A stretch of 64,000 nucleotides of DNA from assembly GCF_010726645.1 (NCBI RefSeq), contig NZ_AP022563.1:3410001-3474000 (forward strand), read 5' to 3'. Each line of letters begins with the position of its first letter. Positions within the stretch are counted from its first letter, which is position 1. This DNA is from Mycolicibacterium duvalii. Lineage in GTDB: Bacteria; Actinomycetota; Actinomycetes; Mycobacteriales; Mycobacteriaceae. The notes below the pieces were generated by a model. The model did no database searches and was not told the origin of the DNA. It saw only the letters and a list, made by a program, of their open reading frames with translations. A program made the position numbers and the translations under genes. Shown piece after piece: positions 17,237 through 27,206 of the stretch.

Positions 17237-18317
17237 AGGACCACACCCGTTCCCGCACCCGGCGCGTCAGTGCCACCAGCTTCGACGGGGTGGCCCGCTC
17301 GACCAGACGCACCAGCGCATCGTCGATCACCTCCGGCCGTTCCAGCTGCACCAGATGTCCTGCGCCACCGACGATCAGCAGTTCGGCCTTCGGCATCGCG
17401 CGCGCCATCTCCTGGGAGTACTCCAGCGGGGTGAGCAGGTCGCGGTCACCGCAGGCCACCAGGGTGGGCACCTTGCTCAAGGTCTCCAGCCCCGCGGTCT
17501 CGTCGTGCACCTCCAGCGCGTGCAGGAATTCCACCAGCGTGGTGATGGTGGTGTCGTGCATCATCTTCTCGGAGAACGCGACCACGCTCGGGCTCATCTC
17601 CTCGTCACCGTAGGACGCCGCCCGCAGGATCGGGCCGATCACCGCCCGCGCCGCGCCGCGGCCGCGGTGCACCGCACCGGGGGCGTAGCGGGCCGCGAAG
17701 CGCACCGCCTCCAGCGCCGGGTTGTTCAGGATCTCGCCGAGCGGGGATCGCGAAACCCCTTCGGCTGCCGAGGAAATGATCGCCGCACCGACGACGCGGG
17801 TCGGGTAGCGCTGCGGGTACTGCCGGGCGTGGGACAGCACCGTCATGCCGCCCATCGAGTGGCCCACCAGCACCACGGGGCCGCGCGACGCGGTCACCGC
17901 CAGCACGCTCTCCAGATCCTGGCCGAGTTGCTCGACGGTGTAGCTGTCGGGCGGGGCGTTGCCGGACAGTCCATGGCCGCGCTGGTCGTAGAACACCATC
18001 CGGACCTGGTCGCCCCACTGCTCGGTCAGGCGGGCGCGTTGGAAGTGAAAAGAACCCATCCGCAGACAGAAGCCGTGTGCGAACACGACGGTCAGCGGCG
18101 CGTCGGGGGGTCCGGTCTCGCGCACCGCCAGCGGCACGCCGTCGGCGGTGGTGACCACCGAGCTGCGGTCGGCGTCGAGCAGCTCGAAGTCCTCGTCGCG
18201 ATGCGGATCGTCCTCGGTGACCCGGCGACGCAGCGAGCGGGCCGCAGTGACCCCGGCCGCCGAACCGACGGCGGCCACGCCGGCCAGCCCCGCCAGCCAT
18301 CCTGCACGTCCGTTCAC
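17229..18317 (-). CDS. Alpha/beta hydrolase with N-terminal hydrophobic segment
   Basis: A 362-residue hydrolase. Residues 6-27 ([21 protein letters not shown]) are a hydrophobic stretch followed by RSLRRR, so it is probably membrane-anchored or exported. The oxyanion-side [11 protein letters not shown], the nucleophile elbow [10 protein letters not shown] (Ser), an Asp in [12 protein letters not shown] and the His in [10 protein letters not shown] form a complete triad. Substrate unknown; such proteins are lipases or esterases. It overlaps alr by four bases (ATGA) and tsaE by eight, so it is expressed with cell-wall alanine racemase and the tRNA modification genes. Confidence 0.88.
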   Translation of the reverse strand: MNGRAGWLAGLAGVAAVGSAAGVTAARSLRRRVTEDDPHRDEDFELLDADRSSVVTTADGVPLAVRETGPPDAPLTVVFAHGFCLRMGSFHFQRARLTEQWGDQVRMVFYDQRGHGLSGNAPPDSYTVEQLGQDLESVLAVTASRGPVVLVGHSMGGMTVLSHARQYPQRYPTRVVGAAIISSAAEGVSRSPLGEILNNPALEAVRFAARYAPGAVHRGRGAARAVIGPILRAASYGDEEMSPSVVAFSEKMMHDTTITTLVEFLHALEVHDETAGLETLSKVPTLVACGDRDLLTPLEYSQEMARAMPKAELLIVGGAGHLVQLERPEVIDDALVRLVERATPSKLVALTRRVRERVWSYE

Positions 18318-19468
18318 CGGGTACCGCCTCCGCGGTAGCTGCGCCCGATCCGGCCGCGCGGGCTGGTCGCGACCTCGTAATTGATGGTGCCCAGCATGTC
18401 GGCCCAGTCCTGCGCCGTCGGTTCGCCGTGATCGCCGGGGCCGAACAGGATCGCGTCGTCACCCTCGGACACGTCGACCGGGCCGGGGCCGAGGTCGACG
18501 ACGAACTGGTCCATGCAGATACGTCCGACGTTGCGGTAGCGCCGGCCGTTGATCTGGACCTCCAGCCGGTTGCTCAGCGTGCGGAACACCCCGTCGGCGT
18601 AGCCGGCCGGTATCAGGGCCAGCGTGGTGTCGCGCGATGCGATCCAGGTGTGCCCGTAGGAGACGCCGTCGCCGGCCCGGATCGAACGGATCTGCGCCAC
18701 CGGGCATTTCACGGTCATCGCCGGGCGCAGGCCCATGCTGCCACGGTCGGGGATCGGGGTGAGCCCGTAGACGGCGATGCCGGGGCGCACCAGGTCGAAT
18801 GCCAGATCGGCTCGCGTCAACGCGGCCGGTGAGTTGCTCAGGTGCACGATGTCGAAGTTCACTCCGCGGGCGCGCCCCAGCGCGGCCATCTCGGTGAGCC
18901 GCCCGGCCTGCACGTCGTTGAAGGGGTGGTCGGGGTCGTCGCCGTGGGCCAGGTGCGACATCAGGCCACGGGCGTGCACGGCGCCGTCGGCGACGGCTCG
19001 GCCCACGGCGTCGAGCACCGCCGGGTACTGCGCGGGGGCCACCCCGTTACGGCTCAGGCCGGTGTCCACCTTGACCGTGAGCAGCGCGGGACGCCCGGTC
19101 CGGGCGACGGCGTCGAGCACCTCGCCGGCCTGCCGCAGCGACGACACCGCGATCTGCACGTCGGCCAGCAGCGCCGGCCCGAAATCGGTGCCCGGCGGAT
19201 GCAGCCACGCCAGGACCGGCGCGGTGATGCCGTCGGCGCGCAGCGCGAGCGCCTCCGCGACGGTGGCCACCCCGAGCTCGGCGGCGCCGGCGGCCAGCGC
19301 GGCCCGCCCCACCTGGGAGGCGCCGTGGCCGTACCCGTCGGCCTTCACGACAGCCATCACGGCCGCCGAACCGGCCTGTTCGCGCAGTACAGCGACGTTG
19401 TGGGCGACCGCGTCGAGGTCGATCGACGCGGTGCACACCGCCGCGGGTTCGTTCATGATCGTGGTCAC
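18314..19468 (-). CDS. alr: Alanine racemase
   Basis: A 384-residue PLP enzyme making D-alanine for peptidoglycan. The PLP lysine is K42 in [13 protein letters not shown]; the second catalytic residue is the Tyr in [28 protein letters not shown] is the conserved C-terminal barrel motif. It is a single-copy essential enzyme and the target of D-cycloserine in mycobacteria. The start is GTG at 19468, with an ATG four codons later as alternative. It begins 26 bases after the gadB stop and overlaps the downstream hydrolase by four bases. Confidence 0.96.
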   Translation of the reverse strand: MTTIMNEPAAVCTASIDLDAVAHNVAVLREQAGSAAVMAVVKADGYGHGASQVGRAALAAGAAELGVATVAEALALRADGITAPVLAWLHPPGTDFGPALLADVQIAVSSLRQAGEVLDAVARTGRPALLTVKVDTGLSRNGVAPAQYPAVLDAVGRAVADGAVHARGLMSHLAHGDDPDHPFNDVQAGRLTEMAALGRARGVNFDIVHLSNSPAALTRADLAFDLVRPGIAVYGLTPIPDRGSMGLRPAMTVKCPVAQIRSIRAGDGVSYGHTWIASRDTTLALIPAGYADGVFRTLSNRLEVQINGRRYRNVGRICMDQFVVDLGPGPVDVSEGDDAILFGPGDHGEPTAQDWADMLGTINYEVATSPRGRIGRSYRGGGTR

Positions 19469-19494
19469 CGCCCACGATTGTCCCAGTCCGGCGG

Positions 19495-20901
19495 TCAGTG
19501 GGCGAAATGCTCCTCGTCGGCGAACCCGCCGACACCGACCTTGTCCAGCTTGGCCAGCACTTCCACCAGGTCGTCGCGCAGCGCCCGCGCGAGATTCGCC
19601 GAGAACCCCTCCCGTACCACCACGCGCAGCACGGCCACGTCGCTGGCGTTGTCGGGCATGGTGTACGCCGGCACCTGCCAGCCGTACCCGCGCAACAGCG
19701 AGGAGACGTCGAAGACGGTGAATTTAGTGCCATCGACCAGCTTGAACGCCACCACGGGGATCGCCGAGCCGTCCGAGATCACCTGGAACGCCGGTCTGTT
19801 GTCGGGTCCGGTCATCGCGGCCAGTTCGTGGGAGAGCCACTGCGCGGTCTCCGACAGTGTCCGCATCACCGAGGTGTAGCCCTCGCGACCCAGCCGCAGG
19901 AAGTTGTAGTACTGGCCGACGACCTGATTGCCGGGCCGGGAGAAGTTCAGCGTGAACGTCGGCATGTCGCCGCCGAGGTAGTTGACCCGGAACACCAGGT
20001 CCTCGGGCAAGTGGTCGGAGTTTCGCCACACCACGAACCCGATGCCGGGATAGGTCAGCCCGTACTTGTGGCCGCTGACGTTGATCGACACCACCCGCGG
20101 CAGCCGGAAGTCCCACACCACGTCCGGGTGCAGGAACGGCACGACGAACCCGCCGCTGGCGGCGTCGACGTGCACCGGCACGTCCGGACCACCGCCGCGC
20201 GCCAGCGTGTCCAGCGCCGCGCAGATCTCCCCGACCGGTTCGAGTTCGCCGGTGAACGTGGTGCCCAGGATCGCCACCACCCCGATGGTGTCCTCGTCGA
20301 CGGCGTCGACCACCTGTTCGGGGGTGACGACGTAGCGGCCGTCGGCCATCGGCAGGTAGCGGGCCTCGACGTCGAAGTAGCGGCAGAACTTCTCCCACAC
20401 CACCTGCACGTTGGAGCCCATCACCAGGTTCGGCGTGCGGCTTTTCCATCCGTCGCCGTCGGTGCCGGCGAACTTGTCGCGCCAGCGCCACTTCATGGCC
20501 AGGCCGGCCAGCATGACGGCCTCGCTGGAGCCCACGGTCGACACCCCGATCGCGGTGGACGGATCGTCGTCGCGCAGGTTCTCGGCGTGGAACAGGTCGG
20601 CCACCATGCACACGCAGCGCTGCTCGATGGCCGCGGTGACCGGATACTCGTCCTTGTCGATCATGTTCTTGTCGAACGTCTCCGACATCAACTCGCCGGC
20701 TTCGGGGTCCATCCAGGTGGTCACGAACGTCGCGAGGTTCAACCGCGAACTGCCGTCGAGCATCAGCTCGTCGTGGATGTAGCGGTAGGTCAGCTCGGGC
20801 TCCATCGACTCGTCGGGCAGCCGTAGCGCCGGGATCGGGTTGTTGGACATCCGCCCGGTGTAGGCGGGGGTCAGCGACGAGTGACGGGATACGTTGGGCA
20901 T
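19495..20901 (-). CDS. gadB: Glutamate decarboxylase
   Basis: A 468-residue PLP-dependent decarboxylase converting glutamate to GABA and CO2, used in acid resistance and the GABA shunt. Signatures: [30 protein letters not shown] (Asp binding the PLP ring nitrogen) and the PLP lysine K279 in NVSGHKYGL. Length and C-terminus agree with M. tuberculosis GadB (Rv3432c). It follows nnr after 10 bases and precedes alr by 26, so nnr, gadB, alr and the tsa genes may form one long transcript. Start at 20901 is preferred; MSNN at 20850 is an alternative. Confidence 0.95.
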   Translation of the reverse strand: MPNVSRHSSLTPAYTGRMSNNPIPALRLPDESMEPELTYRYIHDELMLDGSSRLNLATFVTTWMDPEAGELMSETFDKNMIDKDEYPVTAAIEQRCVCMVADLFHAENLRDDDPSTAIGVSTVGSSEAVMLAGLAMKWRWRDKFAGTDGDGWKSRTPNLVMGSNVQVVWEKFCRYFDVEARYLPMADGRYVVTPEQVVDAVDEDTIGVVAILGTTFTGELEPVGEICAALDTLARGGGPDVPVHVDAASGGFVVPFLHPDVVWDFRLPRVVSINVSGHKYGLTYPGIGFVVWRNSDHLPEDLVFRVNYLGGDMPTFTLNFSRPGNQVVGQYYNFLRLGREGYTSVMRTLSETAQWLSHELAAMTGPDNRPAFQVISDGSAIPVVAFKLVDGTKFTVFDVSSLLRGYGWQVPAYTMPDNASDVAVLRVVVREGFSANLARALRDDLVEVLAKLDKVGVGGFADEEHFAH

Positions 20902-20911
20902 GGCCTCATTT

Positions 20912-22327
20912 CTAGAGGATCGAGCCCACCGCCGTGCGCAGATGCGCCAGGATCCGGGACGCCGAGGTCGGCGCCGGGCCCGGCCCGGGGTCGAGCGCCG
21001 ACAGTTGGGCCGCGCGGGAATGCACGAACGCCGCCGCGGCCGCGGCCTCCCCGGCGGGCAGACCGGCGGCGAGCAGCGCGCCGATGACGCCGGAGAGCAC
21101 GTCGCCGGATCCTGCCGTGGCCGCCCACGACGCCCCGGCCGCGTTCAGGTAGACGGCTCCCGAACCCGGCTCGGCGATCACGGTCACGTTGCCCTTCAGC
21201 AGCACGGTGACGCCGAGGCGGTCGGCCAGCCGGCGGGTGTCGGCGACGCGGTCGGGTCCGGGCGGGGCGCCGGCCAGGCGGGCGAACTCCCCGGCGTGCG
21301 GAGTGAGCACGGTGGCGGTGCTGCGGCCGTCGACGAGTTCGGGGTGCGCGGCCAGGATGGTCAGCGCGTCGGCGTCGACGATCACCGGCACATCGGCCTC
21401 CAATGCGAAACACAGTGCGGCCGCCGCGGTCTCGTCGGTACCCAGCCCCGGCCCGACGACCCAGGACTGCACCCGGCCGGTGGTCGTGAAGGTGGAGGTG
21501 GCGATGACCTCGGGCCACTGCGCGAGCACCTGCTGGGCAGCCGTGCCGGCATAGCGGACCATGCCCGAGGTCGCGGCCACCGCGGCGCCGGTGCACAGCA
21601 CCGCGGCGCCGGGGTAGGTGTCCGAGCCTGCCATCACCCCGGTGACGCCCTGGGTGTACTTGTCGTCGGTCGGTCCGGGTACGGGCCAGCGCGCGGCGAC
21701 GTCGACGTCCTCGAACCCGCGGGTGTCGCTGGGCGGAAGGTCGAGTCCGATGTCGACCAGTTCGACGCGGCCGCACGGCCCGAGGGCGTGCACCGGTTTG
21801 AGTCCGCCGAAGGTGACCGTCATCGCAGGCCGGACGTGGGCGCCGTCAGTTGCGCCGGTGTGCACGTCGACCCCGCTGGGCAGGTCGACCGAGACCACCG
21901 GGATCCCGGCAGCATGCACCGCGTCGAAGACCCGCGCGGCTTCGGGGCGTAGCGGCCCGGACCCGGAGATGCCGACCACCCCGTCGATCACCAGATCGGT
22001 TGCCGCCGGGACGGTGTCGACCACCTGGCCGCCGCTGCGCCGGAACGCCGCCAGCGCGCGGGCATGGGCGCGTTCGGGATTGAGCAGGACAGCGGTGGCC
22101 CGGGTACCGCGGCGACGCAGGAAGGTGGCTGCCCACAACGCATCTCCGCCGTTGTCGCCGGATCCGACGACCGCGCACACGGCCTTTCCCGCCACCGTGG
22201 TCAGGTCGCGGGCGATCGCGGTGGCCAGCCCGAACGCCGCGCGGCGCATCAGCTTGCCTTCCGGCAGCGCCGCCAACAGCGGGGCTTCGGCCGACCGGAT
22301 CTGGTCGGCGCTGTAGTAGTACCGCAT
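20912..22327 (-). CDS. nnr: Bifunctional NAD(P)H-hydrate epimerase/dehydratase Nnr
   Basis: A 471-residue repair enzyme with two domains: an N-terminal epimerase (YjeF_N; VVGSGDNGGDALWAATFLRRRG, then LVIDGVVGISGSGPL) and a C-terminal ADP/ATP-dependent dehydratase (VLTPHAGEFARLAG, LLKGNVTVIAEP, and AGSGDVLSGVIGALLA, the nucleotide-binding loop). Together they restore damaged NADHX/NADPHX to usable cofactor. The start MRYYYSADQIR is the usual family start. It heads the minus-strand run with gadB and is divergent from the small SnoaL-like gene at 22372. Confidence 0.95.
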   Translation of the reverse strand: MRYYYSADQIRSAEAPLLAALPEGKLMRRAAFGLATAIARDLTTVAGKAVCAVVGSGDNGGDALWAATFLRRRGTRATAVLLNPERAHARALAAFRRSGGQVVDTVPAATDLVIDGVVGISGSGPLRPEAARVFDAVHAAGIPVVSVDLPSGVDVHTGATDGAHVRPAMTVTFGGLKPVHALGPCGRVELVDIGLDLPPSDTRGFEDVDVAARWPVPGPTDDKYTQGVTGVMAGSDTYPGAAVLCTGAAVAATSGMVRYAGTAAQQVLAQWPEVIATSTFTTTGRVQSWVVGPGLGTDETAAAALCFALEADVPVIVDADALTILAAHPELVDGRSTATVLTPHAGEFARLAGAPPGPDRVADTRRLADRLGVTVLLKGNVTVIAEPGSGAVYLNAAGASWAATAGSGDVLSGVIGALLAAGLPAGEAAAAAAFVHSRAAQLSALDPGPGPAPTSASRILAHLRTAVGSIL

Positions 22328-22371
22328 CGGTCCCAGGCTAACGCGGACTCCCGGTGGGTATCCGGCGTGTC

Positions 22372-22740
22372 ATGACGCAACTGATCGACGAATTGCTGGT
22401 ACTCGAACATGCCGGCTGGCGGTCGCTGTGCGACGGCACCGGCGACGCCTTCTACGGCGAGCTGATGACCGACGACGCCGTCATGGTGCTCGCCAACGGC
22501 ATGGTGATGGACCGCGCGGCGGTGACCTCGGCGCTGGGCCAGTCGCCGCCATGGCAGCGCTACGAGATCAGCGACGTCCGAGTGATCGCGATCTCCGGTG
22601 ACACCGCCGCGCTGGTCTATACCGGCACCGCGTGGCGGGCCGGCACGGAAGAACCGTTCGTCGGGGCGATGTCGTCGGTCTATCACCGCACCGGGGACGG
22701 CTGGCTGCTGGCGTTGTACCAGCAGTCGCCCCGCGGCTGA
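22372..22740 (+). CDS. Small DUF4440/SnoaL-like protein
   Basis: A 122-residue protein with the NTF2-like fold: LIDELLVLEHAGWRSLCDG, DAFYGELMTDDAVMVLANG, then YEISDVRVIAISGDTAALVY and a final GWLLALYQQSP strand. This pattern is common in DUF4440 proteins, whose function is mostly unknown. The ATG at 22372 gives the usual family N-terminus; an upstream GTG at 22354 would add six residues. No Shine-Dalgarno is evident. It ends one base before the convergent STAS gene. Confidence 0.8.
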   Translation: MTQLIDELLVLEHAGWRSLCDGTGDAFYGELMTDDAVMVLANGMVMDRAAVTSALGQSPPWQRYEISDVRVIAISGDTAALVYTGTAWRAGTEEPFVGAMSSVYHRTGDGWLLALYQQSPRG

Positions 22741-22741
22741 G

Positions 22742-23119
22742 TCAGGCCGGGGCCGGCCGGCCCTGCCGGGCGTCCTCCAAGGTCGGGTAGAGATCGATGA
22801 TCTGGTCGACGCACATCAGCCGCATCGGCCTGCTGGTGGCCGGCCCCTCCGCGACCACCCGCAGCGACACCCCCGCGGGTTCGGTGAGGCGATGCGTCTC
22901 GACCAGCACGCTGATGCCTGCCGACGAGAGGAATTCGACGTCGAGCAGGTCCACGATCACCAACGCGGCGCCGCTGGTCAGCGCGACGTCGAGATGCGTC
23001 ATCAGCGTCGGCGCGGTCAGGACGTCGAGATCCCCGGCGACGTGCAGCAGCAGGGCGTCGCCGTCGCGGCGCGGGCTCACCGTGCAGCGACCGCTGCGTT
23101 TGTGCCCATGTTCAGTCAT
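22742..23119 (-). CDS. STAS-domain anti-sigma factor antagonist
   Basis: A 125-residue single STAS domain. ALLLHVAGDLDVLTAPTL is the N-terminal strand/turn and VIVDLLDVEFLSSAGISVL is the SpoIIAA-type helix; Ser66 in the SSAGI motif is the site normally phosphorylated by a partner anti-sigma kinase. Such proteins release a sigma factor (SigF in mycobacteria) when dephosphorylated. No kinase or sigma gene is adjacent, so its partner is unknown. ATG at 23119 is chosen over a GTG at 23149, with GGGA a few bases upstream. Confidence 0.85.
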   Translation of the reverse strand: MTEHGHKRSGRCTVSPRRDGDALLLHVAGDLDVLTAPTLMTHLDVALTSGAALVIVDLLDVEFLSSAGISVLVETHRLTEPAGVSLRVVAEGPATSRPMRLMCVDQIIDLYPTLEDARQGRPAPA

Positions 23120-23342
23120 TGATTCCCGACCTTCATGCGGTGGGGGCACAGATACAGATGGCGCGGCCCACCGCGGTATGCACAGGTACGCGCCCTAGCT
23201 TGTGCGGGTCACGCCCTGGGGTCGCACCGGATTCGTCGTAAGAGACAGGGCAGCGGCGACCGTTGCTGCCAGACAGCTCATACTTTTCTTATCGAATCCT
23301 CAAGCTTGAGCGTTACCGGCTGCGCGGGATTTCTGGCCTGCG
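23120..23342. other. Intergenic region between glmS and the STAS gene (223 bases)
   Basis: No protein or RNA gene is seen. It contains a perfect 12-bp palindrome CTCAAGCTTGAG at 23299-23310, 32 bases after the glmS stop, and an A/T-rich stretch at 23278-23298. The palindrome could be an operator or part of a weak terminator; there is no classic terminator. Promoter elements for the STAS gene presumably lie here. Confidence 0.5.
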
Positions 23343-25217
23343 CTACTCGACGGTGACCGATTTCGCCAGATTGCGCGGCTTGTCGACGTCGTAGCCGCGG
23401 GCCTGCGCGACTCCGGCGGCGAAGAATTGCAGCGGAATGGTCGAGAGCAGCGGCTGGAACAGCGTCGACACCGCCGGGATCTCGATCAGATGGTCGGCGT
23501 GGGGCCGCACCGTGTCGTCACCCTCTTCGGCGATGACGATGGTGACCGCGCCGCGCGCCTGGATCTCGCGGATGTTGCTCAGCAGCTTCGCGTGCAGCAT
23601 CGCGGCGTTCTTGGGCGAGGGCATCACCACGATCACCGGCAGGTCGTCCTCGATCAGCGCGATCGGGCCGTGCTTGAGCTCGCCGGCGGCGAACCCCTCG
23701 GCGTGCATGTAGGCCAGCTCCTTGAGCTTGAGCGCCCCCTCCAGCGCTACCGGGTAGCCGACGTGGCGCCCGAGGAACAGCACCGTCTGCGACGGAGCGA
23801 ACTTGCGGGCCAGCTCCGCCACCGGATCCGCGGTGGCGATGACCCGGGCGATCAGGTCGGGCATGGCCTCCAGGTCGCGGTACTCGCGGGCCACTTCGTC
23901 GGGGTACTTGGTGCCGCGGGCCTGGGCCAGTGCCAGTCCGACGAGGTAGTTCGCGGCGATCTGTGCCAGGAACGTCTTGGTCGAGGCGACCCCGATCTCC
24001 GGTCCGGCACGGGTGTAGAGCACCGCGTCGCATTCGCGCGGGATCTGGCTGCCGTTGGTGTTACACACCGCGAGCACCTTGGCCTTCTGCTCCTTGGCGT
24101 GGCGCACCGCCTCCAGGGTGTCGGCGGTCTCGCCCGACTGGGAGATGGCCACCACCAGCGTGTGGCTGTCCAGAACCGGGTCGCGGTACCGGAACTCGCT
24201 GGCCAGCTCGACCTCGACCGGCAGCCGAGTCCAGTGCTCGATCGCGTACTTGGCCAGCAACCCGGAGTGATACGCGGTGCCGCAGGCCACCACGAAGACC
24301 TTGTCGATCTCTCGCAGCTCCTGGTCGGAGAGGCGCTGCTCGTCGAGCACGATCCGGTTGTCGGTGAAATGCCCCAACAGCGTGTCCGACACCGCGGCCG
24401 GCTGCTCGGCGATCTCCTTGAGCATGAAGTAGTCGTAGCCGCCCTTCTCGGCGGCCGAGGTGTCCCAGTCGATGTGGAAGGTGCGGTAGTCCGCCCCCGG
24501 AACCGCGACGTTGCCCTCGAAGTCGCTGATCCGGTAACCGTCCGCATGCACGACCACCGCCTGGTTCTGCCCCAACTCCACGGCGTCGCGGGTGTGCTCG
24601 ATGAACGCGGCGACATCGGAGCCGACGAACATCTCCCCGTCGCCGACGCCGAGCACCAGCGGCGTGCTGCGCCGCGCGGCCACGATCGTGCCGGGTTCGT
24701 CGGCGTGGGCGAACACCAGCGTGAAGTGGCCCTCCAGGCGACGCAGCACGGCCAGCACCGCGGCCGGGAAGTCGCCGGCGTGCTCACCCTCGGCGTACTC
24801 GCGGGCCACCAGGTGCACCGCGACCTCGGTGTCGGTGTCACTGGCGAACTCCACCCCGGCGGTCTCGAGTTCGGTCCGCAGGCCGGCGTAGTTCTCGATG
24901 ATGCCGTTGTGCACCACCGCGACCTTGCCGCTGGCGTCGCGATGCGGGTGGGCGTTGCGGTCGGTAGGCCGACCGTGGGTGGCCCATCGGGTGTGGCCCA
25001 GCCCGGTCGAGCCGGGCAGACTGTCCGCCTCGCCTTCGGTGAGCGCAGCTTCCAGGTTGGCCAGCCGCCCCGCCCGGCGCCGCACGGTCAGACCTCCGTG
25101 GCCGTCGAGCAACGCAACACCGGCCGAGTCGTAGCCTCGGTACTCCATGCGGCGCAGCGCGTCGACGACAATGTCGCAGGCACCCCGGTGCCCGACGTAG
25201 CCGACGATTCCGCACAT
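23343..25217 (-). CDS. glmS: Glutamine-fructose-6-phosphate aminotransferase
   Basis: A 624-residue enzyme making glucosamine 6-phosphate, the first step toward UDP-GlcNAc. It begins MCGIVGYVGHRGACDIV with the N-terminal nucleophile Cys2 of the glutaminase domain, followed by GLGHTRWATHGRP and VVHNGIIENYAGLR. The C-terminal half has two SIS sugar-isomerase domains (VVACGTAYHSGLLAKYAIE, ISQSGETADTLEA, VASTKTFLAQ) and ends RNLAKSVTVE. glmM, the next enzyme of the pathway, is 5.5 kb away on the same strand. No ribozyme or riboswitch motif is seen upstream; glmS is divergent from a Rv3438-like gene. Confidence 0.97.
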   Translation of the reverse strand: MCGIVGYVGHRGACDIVVDALRRMEYRGYDSAGVALLDGHGGLTVRRRAGRLANLEAALTEGEADSLPGSTGLGHTRWATHGRPTDRNAHPHRDASGKVAVVHNGIIENYAGLRTELETAGVEFASDTDTEVAVHLVAREYAEGEHAGDFPAAVLAVLRRLEGHFTLVFAHADEPGTIVAARRSTPLVLGVGDGEMFVGSDVAAFIEHTRDAVELGQNQAVVVHADGYRISDFEGNVAVPGADYRTFHIDWDTSAAEKGGYDYFMLKEIAEQPAAVSDTLLGHFTDNRIVLDEQRLSDQELREIDKVFVVACGTAYHSGLLAKYAIEHWTRLPVEVELASEFRYRDPVLDSHTLVVAISQSGETADTLEAVRHAKEQKAKVLAVCNTNGSQIPRECDAVLYTRAGPEIGVASTKTFLAQIAANYLVGLALAQARGTKYPDEVAREYRDLEAMPDLIARVIATADPVAELARKFAPSQTVLFLGRHVGYPVALEGALKLKELAYMHAEGFAAGELKHGPIALIEDDLPVIVVMPSPKNAAMLHAKLLSNIREIQARGAVTIVIAEEGDDTVRPHADHLIEIPAVSTLFQPLLSTIPLQFFAAGVAQARGYDVDKPRNLAKSVTVE

Positions 25218-25272
25218 AGCCTCCCAGGGTACGGCAGGACGTCTGTTTCGCCCGGTGGGTTACGGTCTTCGG

Positions 25273-26118
25273 GTGGCCCGCACGAAGAAGCTCTACGCCG
25301 CGTTGACGCGTCGCGGCCCGCACCGCGTTCTGCGCGGTGACCTGGCCTTTGCCGGGGTCCCCGGGGTGGTGTACACACCGGCGGTGGGCAAGAATCTGCC
25401 GGGCGTGGCCTTCGCCCACGATTGGGTCACATCCGCCGAGCGCTACCACGACACTCTCGATCACCTGGCGTCCTGGGGAATCGTGGCCGCCGCCCCGAAC
25501 ACCGAGACCAGCCTGGCCCCGTCGGTGCTCAACCTGGCCTACGACCTCGGCACCGTCCTCGACATCATCACCGGTGTCCGACTCGGCACCGGCGACATCA
25601 GCGTGCACCCCAACAAGCTCGGCGTCGCCGGACACGGCTTCGGCGCGTCGGCGGCGGTGTTCGCCGCGGCCGGCATTCCCGGCCGGGTCAAGGCGGTGTT
25701 CGCCGCCTACCCCACGATCAGCAGCCCGCCCGCGGTGCAGCCGGCCTCGTCGCTGCGCGTGCCAGGCCTCATCCTGGCCGACCCGGGCGATCCGATGTCG
25801 CTGCGGTCCAACGCGGTGGAGCTGGCGCGGGCCTGGAAGACCGCGACGCTGCGCTCCACCCGCAAGTTGGAGGCCGGTGGGCTGGTCGAGGGTCGTCGGC
25901 TGGCCTCCGTGGTGGGCTTGCCCGGCGCCGATCGGAAGACCCAGCGCACCGTGCGTGCGCTGCTGGCCGGCTACCTGTTGCACATGCTCGCCGGCGACAA
26001 GACCTACAAGGACTTCGCCGACCCCGACGTCGAGCTGCCCAAGGCGTCGGTGATGGATCCGTTCGCCGACGACCCGGTGGATCTGGAGAACAAGGTCGTG
26101 GCGCTACTCAAGCCGTGA
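25273..26118 (+). CDS. Rv3438-like alpha/beta-hydrolase-fold protein lacking the nucleophile serine
   Basis: A 281-residue protein collinear with Rv3438, which also follows glmS. The dienelactone-hydrolase-like core is clear: LPGVAFAHDWVTSAERYHDT, LASWGIVAAAPNTETS, and NKLGVAGHGFGASAAVFAA. The last is the nucleophile elbow, but it reads G-H-G-F-G, with Gly where Ser or Cys is needed, so classical hydrolase activity is unlikely. The GTG at 25273 follows TACGGT by six bases and gives the family length; a GTG at 25255 is an alternative. Cytoplasmic; role unknown. Confidence 0.8.
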   Translation: MARTKKLYAALTRRGPHRVLRGDLAFAGVPGVVYTPAVGKNLPGVAFAHDWVTSAERYHDTLDHLASWGIVAAAPNTETSLAPSVLNLAYDLGTVLDIITGVRLGTGDISVHPNKLGVAGHGFGASAAVFAAAGIPGRVKAVFAAYPTISSPPAVQPASSLRVPGLILADPGDPMSLRSNAVELARAWKTATLRSTRKLEAGGLVEGRRLASVVGLPGADRKTQRTVRALLAGYLLHMLAGDKTYKDFADPDVELPKASVMDPFADDPVDLENKVVALLKP

Positions 26119-26131
26119 CCCCACCTCCCAA

Positions 26132-26143
26132 CCAACCGGTTGG
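26132..26143. promoter_or_regulatory. Palindromic operator in front of the LLM oxidoreductase
   Basis: CCAACCGGTTGG is a perfect 12-bp palindrome. It overlaps the region upstream of TACCGT (26149-26154), which is six bases before the ATG at 26161, so a bound repressor would cover the promoter. The length and symmetry suit a TetR-family protein, and a tetR gene lies just past this gene. Confidence 0.55.
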
Positions 26144-26160
26144 GGGTATACCGTGTCCCC

Positions 26161-27202
26161 ATGCGGACGGGCATCTTCCTCGGGTATGCCGGCGGCTTCC
26201 TCGAAGCTGTCGACGAAGTCGTCGAGCTGGAGAAGGTCGGCGTGGACATCGCGCTGGTGGCCGAGGCGTACTCCTACGACGCGATCAGCCAGCTGGGGCT
26301 TCCTGGCCGCGCGCACGTCTCGCATCGAGCTGGGCACCGGCGTCGTCCCGATCTACACCCGGACCCCGGCACTGATGGCGATGACCGCAGCCGGACTGGA
26401 CTATGTCTCCGGTGGGCGGTTCCGGCTGGGCCTCGGGACCTCCGGGCCCCAGGTGGTCGAGGGTTTCCACGGGGTGCCGTTCGACGCCCCGCTGGGCCGC
26501 ACCCGCGAGGTGGTGGAGATCTGCCGGCAGGTATGGCGCCGCGAACGGCTCGAGTATGCGGGCAAGCACTATCAACTACCGCTGCCGGCCGACCGCGGCA
26601 CCGGCCTGGGTAAGCCGCTCAAGCTGATCAATCACCCTGTCCGCGAGCGGATTCCGATCACCATCGCTGCACTGGGGCCGAAGAATGTCGAGCTGACCGC
26701 CGAGATCGCCGAAGGCTGGCAGCCGGTCTTCTTCTACCCCGAGAAGGCCGGCGAGGTCTGGGGCGACGCACTGAGTTCCGGTGCGGCCAAGCGGGACCCG
26801 GCGCTGGGCCCGCTGGACGTGATGGTCAGCGCCACGCTGGCCATCGGTGACGACGTCGACGACCGACTGGCCTGGGCCAAACCGCAACTGGCGCTCTACA
26901 TCGGCGGCATGGGAGCACGGGGCCGCAACTTCTACCACTCGCTGGCCACCCGGTACGGCTTCGGCGAGGTCGCCGACCACATCCAGGATCTGTATCTGGC
27001 GGGCAAGAAGGCCGAGGCGATCGACGCGGTGCCCGACGAGCTGGTCCGGCGGGTCTCGTTGGTGGGGCCGGAGTCCTACGTCAAGGAGCGTGTCGCCGCG
27101 TTCGCCGAGGCCGGCGTCACAACGCTGCTGGTGCATCCCCTGTCCACCGACCGGCGCGAGACCGTGCAGTTCGTCGAGCGCCTGCAGCAACTCTTGCCCT
27201 GA
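26161..27202 (+). pseudogene. LLM-class F420-dependent oxidoreductase, broken by a one-base frameshift
   Basis: Read in two frames this is a complete protein of about 347 residues of the luciferase-like F420-dependent family, similar to Rv3520c. The first frame gives MRTGIFLGYAGGFLEAVDE to AYSYDAISQLG; the second resumes FLAARTSRIELGTGVVPIYT, DYVSGGRFRLGLGTSGPQV and runs to FVERLQQLLP. The join needs removal of one G from the GGGG run at 26295-26298. Without it translation goes off frame and stops near 26613. Either the gene is inactivated in this strain or the base is a sequencing error. The ATG follows TACCGT by six bases, and a palindromic operator lies upstream. Confidence 0.85.
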
Positions 27203-27206
27203 CCGA

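Noticed and set aside
23299..23310. CTCAAGCTTGAG palindrome as a glmS terminator
   Set aside because: The stem would be only 6 bp with no loop and no T-run, so it is recorded as an unassigned palindrome.
23427..25340. A 637-codon open frame on the plus strand opposite glmS
   Set aside because: Antisense shadow of glmS; no recognisable domain, and it runs into an arginine/proline-rich tail.
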